A stretch of 64,000 bases of DNA from JACVRM01 sp963755085 (GTDB lineage: Bacteria > Actinomycetota > Thermoleophilia > Gaiellales > Gaiellaceae), in NCBI GenBank assembly GCA_963755085.1, contig CAVWIN010000019.1, positions 21,563 through 85,562 on the forward strand, read 5' to 3'. Under the pieces are notes generated by a model. That model had not been told where the DNA came from. It saw only the letters and a program-made list of their open reading frames with translations, and did not search any database. Numbering within the stretch: the first letter of the stretch is position 1; each line of letters begins with the position of its first letter. This document shows, piece after piece, positions 1 through 9,863 of this stretch. Both the position numbers and the translations under genes were made by a program.

Positions 1-40
1 CGAGAGCGATCTCGGCGGCTTCGAGGTGGGCGATCGACAT
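1..40 (-). CDS. ABC transporter permease, DppC-like, N-terminal fragment
   Basis: Only the first 13 codons lie in the window (MSIAHLEAAEIAL), running off the left edge. The ATG overlaps the stop of the upstream permease by one base (TGATG), the usual coupling of two inner-membrane permeases of an oligopeptide/dipeptide importer. The DppC identity rests on position only, because no transmembrane segment is visible in this fragment. Confidence 0.5.
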   Translation of the reverse strand, partial: MSIAHLEAAEIAL

Positions 41-1044
41 CAGCTGTACCGGATCCGCGGGTTGATGACGGCGTAGGAGATGTCGACGATCAGGTTTACG
101 AGCACGAAGACGACCGCCAGGAACATGATCCCGCCCTCGAGCACCGGATAGTCGCGGTTCGCGATGCCGTCGGCGAGCCACGAGCCCATGCCCGGGTAGG
201 CGAAGACCGTCTCGGTCAGCACGGCGCCGGAGAGGAGCAGGCCGACCTGGAGGCCGAGGACGGTGGTGATCGGCAGGAGCGCGTTGCGGAGCACGTGACG
301 CCGGTCGACCTCGCGCGGCGGCAGGCCCTTCGCGCGCGCGGTGCGCACGTAGTCCTCGTTCTGGACGTCGAGCACCGAGGCGCGTGTGATGCGCGTGATG
401 ATCGCGAGCGGGATCGAGCCGAGCGCGACGGCGGGCAGGATCAGGTGCTTGAACGTGTCCCAGAACGCAGTCGGGTCGCGCTCGATGATCGCGTCCAGCA
501 GGTAGAAGTTCGTCGGGTGCTGGCGCGTCGCGAGGATGTCCTCGCGCCCGACGGTCGGCAGCCAGCCGAGCCGCACGGAGAAGATGTACTTGAGGATGAT
601 CGCGAGGAAGAAGACGGGGATCGAGACCCCGAGCAGTGATAAGAAGAGCGTCGCGTGGTCCGCGGTTCCCCCGTGCCGTTTCGCCGCGACGAACCCGAGC
701 GGGATGCCCAGCGCGGTGGCGAAGATCATCGCCATGAACGCCAGCTCGATCGTGGCCGGGAAGCGGACCCTGATCTCCTCGACGACGGTCCGCCGCGTGG
801 CGATGCTCGTGCCGAGGTCGCCCTCGAGCAGCGACCGGACGTACTTCACGTACTGAACCGGCAGCGGCTGGTTGAGGCCGAACTTCTCCTTGTACTGCTG
901 GACGAGCCTCGGCGTGGAGCGTTCGCCGAGCAGCGCGTCCGTCGGCCCTCCCGGGAGGTTGTGCACCCAGAAGAAGATGAGGACCGAGACCCCGAAGAGA
1001 ATCGGGATGAGAGCCAGCAGCCGGCGAACGACGAAACGCAGCAT
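40..1044 (-). CDS. ABC transporter permease, DppB/OppB family
   Basis: 334-residue inner-membrane permease of a peptide-type ABC importer (BPD_transp_1). An N-terminal transmembrane anchor (FVVRRLLALIPILFGVSVLI) is followed by the conserved LPGGP segment, then about five further membrane helices. The EAA-loop region ARAKGLPPREVDRRHVLRNA contacts the ATPase. The C-terminal signature VFAYPGMGSWL is typical of DppB. It lies 30 bases downstream of the solute-binding protein on the same strand and is coupled to the next permease. Substrate is unknown: the family is called dipeptide/oligopeptide but also carries sugars and nickel. Confidence 0.9.
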   Translation of the reverse strand: MLRFVVRRLLALIPILFGVSVLIFFWVHNLPGGPTDALLGERSTPRLVQQYKEKFGLNQPLPVQYVKYVRSLLEGDLGTSIATRRTVVEEIRVRFPATIELAFMAMIFATALGIPLGFVAAKRHGGTADHATLFLSLLGVSIPVFFLAIILKYIFSVRLGWLPTVGREDILATRQHPTNFYLLDAIIERDPTAFWDTFKHLILPAVALGSIPLAIITRITRASVLDVQNEDYVRTARAKGLPPREVDRRHVLRNALLPITTVLGLQVGLLLSGAVLTETVFAYPGMGSWLADGIANRDYPVLEGGIMFLAVVFVLVNLIVDISYAVINPRIRYS

Positions 1045-1074
1045 GTCGCTCGCCGGCTGTTCTAGCTCAGCTTC

Positions 1075-2730
1075 CTACTGGCCGCCGACCGAGGTGTTGC
1101 CGAACCACACGCCACCCGTGGGGGTCGCGACGAGGTTCGCCACCTTCTTCTGCGCGCCGAGTGCCGGCGTCGCGTTCACGTACGGCACGGCCGGGACGGA
1201 CTTCGACAGCAAGATGCTCGCCTTCTGGTACATGGCGGTGCGCTTGGCGAGGTTGGTCTCGTCCGCAGCCTTCTGCAGCAGCGTCTGGATCTGGTTGTTC
1301 CTCCAGCCGAACTGCGGGCTGTACGTCTTGAAGAACGTCCCGACGAAGTTGTCGGGATCGCCGAAGTCGCCCGTCCAACCGATGAGGTTCAGGTCACCGG
1401 CCGTCCCGGCGTTCACCTTCGAGACGTAGTCCGGGCGCCACGGAGCGCTCTTCACCGTGACCTTGAAGCCCGAGTTCTCGAGGCTTGCTGCGAACGCCTG
1501 GAAGTTCCGCTGGGGGTCCGGCATGTAGGGCCGGGACACGCCCGTCGGGTACCAGAACTCGACCGGCACCGGCAGCGTCAGGCCGGCCTGCTTGAGCAGC
1601 GCCTTGGCCTTGTCCGGGTTGTACGGGTACTTCACGACCTTGTTCGTCCAGCCGAACAGGCCCGGCGGCAGGAACTGGTCCGCGACCTTGCCGGTGCCGT
1701 AGTAGAAGTTCTTCACCACGGACTCCCGGTCGAGGCCGTAGGCCACAGCCTGGCGCACGAGCTTGTTGTTGAACGGCGCGTGCGCCGAGTTGATCGTCAC
1801 GTAGGCGACGTTGAACGCCGGCCGCTTGACGACCTTCAGGTTGCTGTTGCCCACGATGGTCGGCACGTCCTGCGGCGCCGCCAGGTCGTACGCGTTCACG
1901 TCACCGGTCTGCAGCGCCTGCAGGCGGGCCGTGTTCGCGGAGATCGGGCGGATGATCAGCCGGTCGAGCTTGGCCTTCGGGCCCCAGTAGTTCGGGTTCC
2001 GCTCCAGCTCGAGCTTCTGGCCGATCGTCCACGAGACGAACTGGTACGGGCCGGTGCCCGTCGGGTGGCTGAACCCGTACGAGCCGGTCGCCTTGAACGC
2101 GCCGTTCGAGATCGTGCCCTGGTCGGCGCCGTACTTCTTCATCGCCGTCGGGCTCTGCATCGCGAACGCCTGCAGCACGAGCCAGTTGATGAACGTGCCC
2201 GTCGCGTGGTTCAGGTTCACGACCGCCGTGTAGTTGCCCTTGGCGGCGCAGCTCTTGTACAGCGGCGGTGAGAGCGTCGAGCTCCCGTTGTTCTTGAAGC
2301 CGCCGAACGCAGCCTGGTAGTAGTAGGTCGCGCCGGCGTCCTGGAACGGGCCCGTCCAGTTGTACCAGCGGTCGAAGTTCGCGCAGACGGCCTTCGCGTT
2401 GAACGGCGTGCCGTCCGTGAACTTCACGCCCTGGCGCAGCGTGAACGTGACCGTCTTGCCGCCGTTCGACGCCACCCACTTGGTCGCGAGATCCGGCACC
2501 AGCTTCAGCGTGCCCGGCTTGAGCTTCACCAGCGTCTCGAACATCTGCTCCGTGGCCCGGAACGACTCGCCGTCAGAGACGAGCCCCGGATCCAGCAGCG
2601 TCGGGTCCGCGGCACCGGCGAACACGAGCGTGCCACCGGCGTGCGTGCTCCTGACGGCCGCCGTCGCGGTCGCTGCCAGCACGGCAGCGGCGACGACCCC
2701 GATCAGGACGTACAGTCCTTTACCCCTCAC
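1075..2730 (-). CDS. ABC transporter substrate-binding protein, SBP_bac_5 family
   Basis: Extracytoplasmic solute receptor for the adjacent permeases. I place the start at the GTG giving VRGKGLYVLIGV, because AGGAG lies five bases upstream of it; an in-frame ATG at 2778 would prepend 16 unlikely residues. A signal peptide ends near AAVRSTHA. The mature protein has the family's layout: GTLVFAGAADPTLLDP, the early motif FETLVKLKPGTLKLVPDLAT, the lobe-forming QGVKFTDGTPFNAKAV, and GTGPYQFVSW. Mature length of about 520 residues is normal. A signal-peptidase I type leader without a lipobox cysteine suggests release or another anchoring mode. Substrate cannot be predicted. Confidence 0.88.
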   Translation of the reverse strand: MRGKGLYVLIGVVAAAVLAATATAAVRSTHAGGTLVFAGAADPTLLDPGLVSDGESFRATEQMFETLVKLKPGTLKLVPDLATKWVASNGGKTVTFTLRQGVKFTDGTPFNAKAVCANFDRWYNWTGPFQDAGATYYYQAAFGGFKNNGSSTLSPPLYKSCAAKGNYTAVVNLNHATGTFINWLVLQAFAMQSPTAMKKYGADQGTISNGAFKATGSYGFSHPTGTGPYQFVSWTIGQKLELERNPNYWGPKAKLDRLIIRPISANTARLQALQTGDVNAYDLAAPQDVPTIVGNSNLKVVKRPAFNVAYVTINSAHAPFNNKLVRQAVAYGLDRESVVKNFYYGTGKVADQFLPPGLFGWTNKVVKYPYNPDKAKALLKQAGLTLPVPVEFWYPTGVSRPYMPDPQRNFQAFAASLENSGFKVTVKSAPWRPDYVSKVNAGTAGDLNLIGWTGDFGDPDNFVGTFFKTYSPQFGWRNNQIQTLLQKAADETNLAKRTAMYQKASILLSKSVPAVPYVNATPALGAQKKVANLVATPTGGVWFGNTSVGGQ

Positions 2731-2778
2731 ACTCACTCCTTTCGCTTCCTCCATGCCTGCTCCGCAAGAGAGCGGCAA

Positions 2779-2806
2779 GTATTAAGAAGATGTGACTCCG
2801 CGGCAA
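2779..2806 (-). promoter_or_regulatory. Candidate promoter for the substrate-binding protein operon
   Basis: On the minus strand TTGCCG (2806-2801) and TAATAC (2784-2779) are separated by 16 bp, about 50 bases upstream of the GTG at 2730. The match to -35/-10 consensus is fair in otherwise GC-rich DNA. Seen by eye only. Confidence 0.35.
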
Positions 2807-2843
2807 GCCTGCGGTTAGTTAAGCGTAGAAATGAACAGCCGTT

Positions 2844-2874
2844 GCGGAGGCGGCCCCGAGCAGGCCGCCTCCGC
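2844..2874 (-). terminator. Hairpin terminator after the sigma factor gene
   Basis: GCGGAGGCGGCC (2844-2855) and GGCCGCCTCCGC (2863-2874) form a perfect 12-bp stem with a 7-base loop, 26 bases past the sigma gene stop. On the minus strand the stem is preceded by an A-run and followed only by a weak T-rich stretch, so it may act bidirectionally or as an insulator. Confidence 0.6.
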
Positions 2875-2899
2875 GGTGAGGCTGGTTTTTTCGGGCTGT

Positions 2900-3997
2900 C
2901 TAGGCCGCTGCGACGGAGATCATGTCGCGCAGCGCAGAGAGCCGGGCAAGCGCCTGGGCCTCGAGCTGGCGAACACGCTCGCGCGTGAGATCGAGCTCGT
3001 GGCCGATGGCCTCGAGCGTCCACGGCTCGCCCTCGAACCCGAAGCGGAGCTCGAGGATGCGGCGTTCCCGCTCGGGCAGCGCGTCCAGTGCCTTGCGGAC
3101 GCCCTGGCGGCGGAGCGACTCCTCGGCCTCGTCGAACGGATCGGCGGCCTCGCGGTCGGCGAACAGGTCGCCGAGCTCGCCCTCGTCGTCTGCGCCCACC
3201 GTCTGGTTGAGCGAGACCGACGCGTGCGCGGCCCCGAGCGCCTCGTCGACGTGCTGCATCGGCAGCCCCGTCGCCTCGGCCAGCTCGTCCTTCGTCGCCT
3301 CGCGGCCCAGCTCGACCTCGAGCCGGCGGGCGGCGCGGCTCAGCTTCTGCTGCCGCTCGACCACGTGCACCGGCACGCGGATCGTCCGCGCGTGATTCGC
3401 CACGGCGCGCTGCACCGACTGGCGGATCCACCAGGTGGCGTACGTCGAGAACTTGAACCCGCGGCGCCAGTCGAACTTCTCGACGGCGCGGTTCAGCCCC
3501 AGCGTCCCCTCCTGGATCAGGTCGAGGAACGGCACGCCCAGGCCGCGGTAGCCCTTCGCGATCGACACGACCAGGCGCAGGTTCGACTCGATCATCCGCC
3601 GCTTGGCGGTGACGTCGCCGCGCTCGATCGCCTTCGCGAGCGTGACCTCCTCGGCGGCGGTCAGCAGCTTGTGGCGGCCGACGTCGGCGAGGAAGAGCTG
3701 CAGGCTGTCGGCGGCGCCCGGCAGGACGTCCGCCGGGTCCGGGGTCGACGACTCCGCCGGGGCCGCGGCTTCCTTGGCCGCCGGCGCCTCGGGCGCAGCC
3801 GCTACCGGCTCGCCAATCTCCAGACCGATCGCCTCGAGCTCGCGCGTCAGCTGCTCGAGGTCGTCCTCGGCCAGTTCGTGCTCGAGCGCAAGCGCCTCGA
3901 GCTCGGCGGGCTCGACGAACCCGCGCTCTTCTGCGGCCACCACCATTGTGCGGCCGGCTTCACTTTCGAGCAATTCGTGCAGTTGATGCTGAGTCAA
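2900..3997 (-). CDS. RNA polymerase sigma factor, RpoD/SigA-like
   Basis: 365-residue sigma-70 factor. Residues about 8-60 resemble a compact region 1.1 (LLESEAGRTMVVAAEERGFV). Region 1.2 begins at DSLQLFLADVGRHKLLTAAE. Region 2 carries FLDLIQEGTLGLNRAVEKFD and the -10 recognition helix STYATWWIRQSVQRA. Region 3 follows HARTIRVPVHVVE. Region 4 ends in the -35 reader TLEAIGHELDLTRERVRQLE. The presence of regions 1.2 to 4 marks a group 1 or 2 factor. It is short for a housekeeping RpoD, so it could be a SigB/HrdB-type paralogue. The start is probably TTG at 3997, since the first internal ATG (3946) would remove most of region 1.1. A hairpin follows the stop. Confidence 0.9.
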   Translation of the reverse strand: MTQHQLHELLESEAGRTMVVAAEERGFVEPAELEALALEHELAEDDLEQLTRELEAIGLEIGEPVAAAPEAPAAKEAAAPAESSTPDPADVLPGAADSLQLFLADVGRHKLLTAAEEVTLAKAIERGDVTAKRRMIESNLRLVVSIAKGYRGLGVPFLDLIQEGTLGLNRAVEKFDWRRGFKFSTYATWWIRQSVQRAVANHARTIRVPVHVVERQQKLSRAARRLEVELGREATKDELAEATGLPMQHVDEALGAAHASVSLNQTVGADDEGELGDLFADREAADPFDEAEESLRRQGVRKALDALPERERRILELRFGFEGEPWTLEAIGHELDLTRERVRQLEAQALARLSALRDMISVAAA

Positions 3998-4293
3998 GTG
4001 CTTCTCAACGTCCTTTCAGTCGCGGGTCCGGGGGTTCCCACTCTACGACGTTCTTCGGCTGCCTTTGCTCTGGACTTTGGCTCGATTGGGTGAAACTTTC
4101 GTGAACGTCTGAACGTCTCACACCAGGATGAACTTCGTTCCTGCGAGTACAACGGTTGCGACCGCCTGCCTATTCCGCCCACGCACTGGCCGGTCCGCGG
4201 ATGGACGACGGCACTGATGGGTTCCTACCACTCTCAGACGTCGCCGTGTGAAAGGAGTTTGTTACGGCCGTGCGAAGGGCCGCTCGGAGCGAA
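3998..4293. other. Intergenic region between sigma gene and topB
   Basis: About 296 bases with no gene I can support. It must hold the promoter of the sigma factor (minus strand). The octamer GAACGTCT occurs twice in direct contact at about 4103-4118. A Shine-Dalgarno-like AAAGGAG at about 4250 precedes a 77-codon reading frame that lies wholly over the end of topB, and I do not call it. Confidence 0.5.
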
Positions 4294-6540
<2,247 letters not shown>

Positions 6541-6620
6541 GCGGCTGAGGGTAGCGGAGTAGTGGCGAATTGCCGGTTCATCGGCTCGATGTCGTGACAG
6601 GGACGCTACGGTGCCGCCTC

Positions 6621-7232
6621 GTGCACGTCTCGAAGGCGTACCTCGCGATCGGAGTCCTGAGTTGGCCGTTGCTCAAGGGACTCCTGCGGATCACCACACG
6701 CGGGAAGGAGAAGCTGCCCAAGGGCGGCTTCGTTCTCTCGGCCAACCACCACTCGAACGTCGACCACTGGGCGCTCGGCTTCCCGCTCTTCCCGGACCGG
6801 CAGGTGCGGTTCATGGGCAAGGCTGAGCTCTTCAAGCCGGTGCTCGGGTCGATCCTGCGCTCCGCCGGCGCGTTCCCGGTGCGCCGCGGCGAGGGCGACC
6901 GTGAGGCTCTTCAGACGGCAGTCGAGCTCGCGCGTGCGGGTGAGATCGTCGCCATCTACCCCGAGGGCACCCGGCGCGAGAAAGGCATCAAGAAGAGGCG
7001 CAAGGCGGGCCGCCACACCGGTGCGGCGCGCGTCGCGCTGACCGCGGGCGTCCCGCTCGTCCCCGCCGCAATCGTCGGCACGGAGCGGCTCTCGCAGTTC
7101 CCGCGCGTCAAGGTGATCTACGGCGACCCGATCCCGCTCGACGACCTGGCCGACCAGGACAAGCGCCGCGCGTCGATCGAGGCCACCGAGCGGCTCTTCA
7201 AAGCGATCGCAGAGCTCGAGCAGCAGCTGTGA
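6621..7232 (+). CDS. 1-acyl-glycerol-3-phosphate acyltransferase family (PlsC-like)
   Basis: Membrane-associated acyltransferase that esterifies lysophosphatidate-type acceptors in phospholipid synthesis. The catalytic HX4D motif is NHHSNVD. Motif II appears as GAFPVRRGEGDREAL, motif III as IYPEGTRREKG and motif IV as VPLVPAAIVGTERL. About 203 residues, normal for a compact PlsC. The start is uncertain: GTG at 6621 gives VHVSKAYLAIG, while upstream GTG/TTG codons at 6594 and 6570 remain open. None has a strong ribosome site. Its stop overlaps the next gene's GTG (GTGA). Confidence 0.85.
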   Translation: MHVSKAYLAIGVLSWPLLKGLLRITTRGKEKLPKGGFVLSANHHSNVDHWALGFPLFPDRQVRFMGKAELFKPVLGSILRSAGAFPVRRGEGDREALQTAVELARAGEIVAIYPEGTRREKGIKKRRKAGRHTGAARVALTAGVPLVPAAIVGTERLSQFPRVKVIYGDPIPLDDLADQDKRRASIEATERLFKAIAELEQQL

Positions 7233-8059
7233 CCAAGCCGCTGCTCGCGGTGGACGGCGACTCGTTCGCCCACCGCGCGCACCACGCCCTGCCCTCGTCG
7301 ATCACGCGCGCGGAGGGCAAGCGGGCGGGCGCGATCGTCGGCTTCACGAACATGCTCGTCGGGCTGTGGGAGCAGGCCGAGCCGCGCTCGGTCGTCGTCG
7401 GCTGGGACACGCTGACCGTGCCGACGTACCGGCACGAGGCGTTCGCGCCGTACCAGTCGGGGCGCGTGTTCGACGACTCGCTACTGGAGCAGCTCGACCT
7501 TCTGCCCGAGCTCGTCGAGGCGCTCGGCTTCTACGCGGCGAAGGCGCCCGGCTACGAGGCCGACGACTTCCTCGGCGCGGCGGTCGCGGCGGAGGAGGGG
7601 CGAGGCGGCACCGTCCTCGTGGCCACGTCCGACAGGGACATGTTCCAACTGGCGAGCGAGCGGACGACGCTGCTCATGCCCCGGCGGGGCGTGTCGGACA
7701 TCGAGCGCGTCGGGCCGGAGCAGGTGCGCGAACGGTACGGCGTCGAGCCGGCGCAGGTGCCCGATTTCATCGCGCTGCGCGGCGACCCGTCGGACAAGCT
7801 GCCGGGCGCGCCCGGCGTCGGGGCGAAGACAGCGGCGACGCTCCTCAAACAGTACGGGACGCTGGAGGAGGCGCTCGAGGCGGGCCGCTTCAGCACCATC
7901 ACGGAGGATCTTCGGCTCTACCGTCGAATCGCTACGGTCGACGCCTCCGCCCCTCTCCCCTCCCTCAACGATCGATCACCAACGTGGGCGGAGGCGTCGG
8001 CTCTCGTGCGCTCGTGGGGGATGAACCAGCTGGCCGATCGGCTGGCCGCCCGGGCCTAG
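7229..8059 (+). CDS. 5'-3' exonuclease (polymerase I N-domain type)
   Basis: 276-residue stand-alone flap/5'-3' exonuclease. It opens with the metal-binding LLAVDGDSFAHRAHHA. The acidic cluster APGYEADDFLGA and the VATSDRDMFQLA motif supply further metal ligands. The helix-three-turn-helix DNA-binding segment is DPSDKLPGAPGVGAKTAATLLKQYG. It lacks polymerase and proofreading domains, so it resembles ExoIX/Xni-type proteins or the FEN domain of Pol I and probably removes flaps or RNA primers. GTG start overlaps the acyltransferase stop by four bases; its own TAG overlaps the next GTG by one base. Confidence 0.88.
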   Translation: MTKPLLAVDGDSFAHRAHHALPSSITRAEGKRAGAIVGFTNMLVGLWEQAEPRSVVVGWDTLTVPTYRHEAFAPYQSGRVFDDSLLEQLDLLPELVEALGFYAAKAPGYEADDFLGAAVAAEEGRGGTVLVATSDRDMFQLASERTTLLMPRRGVSDIERVGPEQVRERYGVEPAQVPDFIALRGDPSDKLPGAPGVGAKTAATLLKQYGTLEEALEAGRFSTITEDLRLYRRIATVDASAPLPSLNDRSPTWAEASALVRSWGMNQLADRLAARA

Positions 8060-8907
8060 TGGACCTCGTCGTCGACCCGGTCCTCGCCGAGCTGCATCCG
8101 ACCGGGCACCACCCGGACGCGCCCTCGCGGTACGCGGCGCTGCTCGACCATTTCGGCGAGTGGCGACGAGGTGAGGCTGCGTCCGTCGACGACGTCGAGC
8201 TCTGCCACGACCCGGCGTACGTGGCGCAGGTCGCCGCGGTGGACGGGCCGACGTGGCTGGACGGCGACACGATCGCGACCGAGACGTCGTACCGGGCCGC
8301 GCTGATCGCGGCGGGGCTCGCGATCGAGGCGGCGCGGTCGGGCGGGTTCGCGCTCGTGCGGCCGCCCGGCCACCACGCGCTCCGCGAGCGGGCGATGGGC
8401 TTCTGCCTCTTCGACAACATCGCCGTGGCCGCGCGGCGGCTGCTGCACGACGGCGAGGCGGGGCGCGTGGCGATTGTCGACTGGGACGTGCACCACGGCA
8501 ACGGAACCGAGGCGATCCTCGCCGCTGATGAGAACGTGTTCTTTGTCTCGCTGCACCAGTGGCCCTTCTACCCCGGCAGCGGCGGGCCGCTCGACCAGGG
8601 GCCGACGACGCTGAACGTGCCCATGCCGGCCGGCTCGGGCGACGAGGAGTACACGCGCGTGTTCCGGGACACGGTCGAGCCGGCGGTCGCCCGCTTCGAG
8701 CCCGACCTCGTGCTGGTCTCAGCGGGCTTCGACGCCCACCGCGACGACCCGCTGGCGGAGATGCGCGTCACCGAGGACGGCTTCCGAGAGCTGGCGCGGC
8801 GCAGCAAGGCGCTGGCGCCCCGCTGCGGTGCCGTGCTCGAGGGCGGCTACAACGTCGCAACCCTGCCAAGGCTGGTCGAGGCAGCCCTGGAGGGCTTCAA
8901 CGCCTAA
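8059..8907 (+). CDS. Histone deacetylase family protein (AcuC/class II type)
   Basis: 282-residue zinc hydrolase of the arginase/deacetylase fold, likely deacetylating acetyl-lysine, acetylpolyamines or another acetylated substrate. It shows the tandem histidines RPPGHHA, the zinc-binding DWDVHHGNGT, a second zinc Asp in SAGFDAHRDDP, and the terminal EGGYN loop with the upstream catalytic-tyrosine region. It begins LHPTGHHPDAPSRY, typical of the family. The GTG start shares a base with the exonuclease stop (TAGTG), so it is probably translationally coupled. Substrate is not predictable from these motifs. Confidence 0.88.
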   Translation: MDLVVDPVLAELHPTGHHPDAPSRYAALLDHFGEWRRGEAASVDDVELCHDPAYVAQVAAVDGPTWLDGDTIATETSYRAALIAAGLAIEAARSGGFALVRPPGHHALRERAMGFCLFDNIAVAARRLLHDGEAGRVAIVDWDVHHGNGTEAILAADENVFFVSLHQWPFYPGSGGPLDQGPTTLNVPMPAGSGDEEYTRVFRDTVEPAVARFEPDLVLVSAGFDAHRDDPLAEMRVTEDGFRELARRSKALAPRCGAVLEGGYNVATLPRLVEAALEGFNA

Positions 8908-8913
8908 GCCACT

Positions 8914-8943
8914 GGGGACAGCCCCTGGGCGTGGGACAGCCCC
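8914..8943. repeat. Two copies of a GGGACAGCCCC motif
   Basis: GGGGACAGCCCC at 8914-8925 and GGGACAGCCCC at 8933-8943 flank seven bases just after the deacetylase stop. The core resembles that of the palindrome at 49084-49114 (AGGGACAGTCCCT). This could be a REP-like intergenic repeat family, but two sites are too few to establish it. Confidence 0.4.
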
Positions 8944-8951
8944 GTAGAGAA

Positions 8952-8976
8952 GCGGCCGGCTCTGAGAGCCGGCCGC
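8952..8976. terminator. GC-rich hairpin between convergent genes
   Basis: GCGGCCGGCTC and GAGCCGGCCGC form a perfect 11-bp stem with a TGA loop, between the deacetylase (plus) and the response regulator (minus). On the minus strand it is followed by TTCTCT, so it best fits termination of the regulator. No long U-tract is present. Confidence 0.5.
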
Positions 8977-9145
8977 CAGAATGGGCCACCACGTCCGTAC
9001 CACGGCTCCTCCGGGTCAGGTTCCCTGAAGAGCGTTCTGTACTTCCACTATCGGCGGATCGGTGCCGTCTATCATCGCCCATCCGCCCCCAGCGCCGGTG
9101 AACCAGTATCGCCCGTTGTGGGGGATATCCGGTTCGACCCGTTTC

Positions 9146-9820
9146 TTAGAAGCCGGTGCTGGCGGTCGCCGGCCGATGGTCTCTCGCGCGCGCGAGGACT
9201 TCTAGGGCCTCGCGGCGGGAGGAGACGTTCAGCTTGCGAAGCAGGCTCTTCACGTGCGACCGCACGGTGTGCTCGGAGATGAAGAGTCGTCGAGCGATGT
9301 CATCGGTACCCAGATGCTCGTCGAGCAGGAGCAGGACCTCCAGCTCACGCGCTGACAGGACGTTGGCGATCGCCTGCGGGACGCCTGAGGCGCGGTGCCC
9401 GCCTGCGCGGACCTGATCGAGCAGGCGCCGTGCAGCCTGGCCGGACAGTGCCGCCTCCCCGCGCGCGACCGCGTGCAGGAACTCGACAATGCGGTCCGGC
9501 GGCTCGGTCTTGAGCAGGTAGCCGGAGGCGCCGCCGCGGATCGCGGCGAGCAGGTTCTCCTGCGCCTCCGACGAGGTCAGCACGACCACCTCGGCGGTGG
9601 GGGCGGCCTCCTTCAGCGACGGCAGCGCCTCGAGCCCGTCGATCTCCGGCATGGAGAGGTCGAGCAGGATGAGCTGCGGCTGAAGACGGCGTGCCGCTTC
9701 GATCGCTTCCCGTCCGTCGGACGCCTCGCCGACCACATCGAAGTCGTGGCCGGTCAGCAGCGCCGCGAGTGCCTCGCGGGTGAGCGGATGGTCATCAACG
9801 ACCAGGATTCTCGTAGCCAC
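9146..9820 (-). CDS. NarL/LuxR-family response regulator
   Basis: 224 residues. The receiver domain (about 1-120) has the acidic pair VVDDHPLT, phospho-acceptor Asp in ILLDLSMPE, switch Thr/Ser in VVLTSSEA and the Lys in YLLKTEPP. A linker leads to a C-terminal LuxR helix-turn-helix with LSARELEVLLLLDEHLGTDD and the recognition helix ISEHTVRSHVKSLLRKLNV. It is divergent from the HisKA_3 kinase at 9864, with 43 bases between the starts, so the two almost certainly form a two-component pair. Confidence 0.92.
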   Translation of the reverse strand: MATRILVVDDHPLTREALAALLTGHDFDVVGEASDGREAIEAARRLQPQLILLDLSMPEIDGLEALPSLKEAAPTAEVVVLTSSEAQENLLAAIRGGASGYLLKTEPPDRIVEFLHAVARGEAALSGQAARRLLDQVRAGGHRASGVPQAIANVLSARELEVLLLLDEHLGTDDIARRLFISEHTVRSHVKSLLRKLNVSSRREALEVLARARDHRPATASTGF

Positions 9821-9863
9821 CTCCCCCTTATCGGCGGCGACGGGTCTGCCGATTAGGTGAAAT

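Noticed and set aside
2733..3431. Long open frames antiparallel or out of frame to real genes (for example over the sigma gene, hisD/hisC, GH94 and the hybrid kinase).
   Set aside because: At this GC content stop codons are rare, so long shadow frames are expected. These have Arg/Pro/Ala-rich translations with no recognisable motifs, while the opposite frame encodes a known family.
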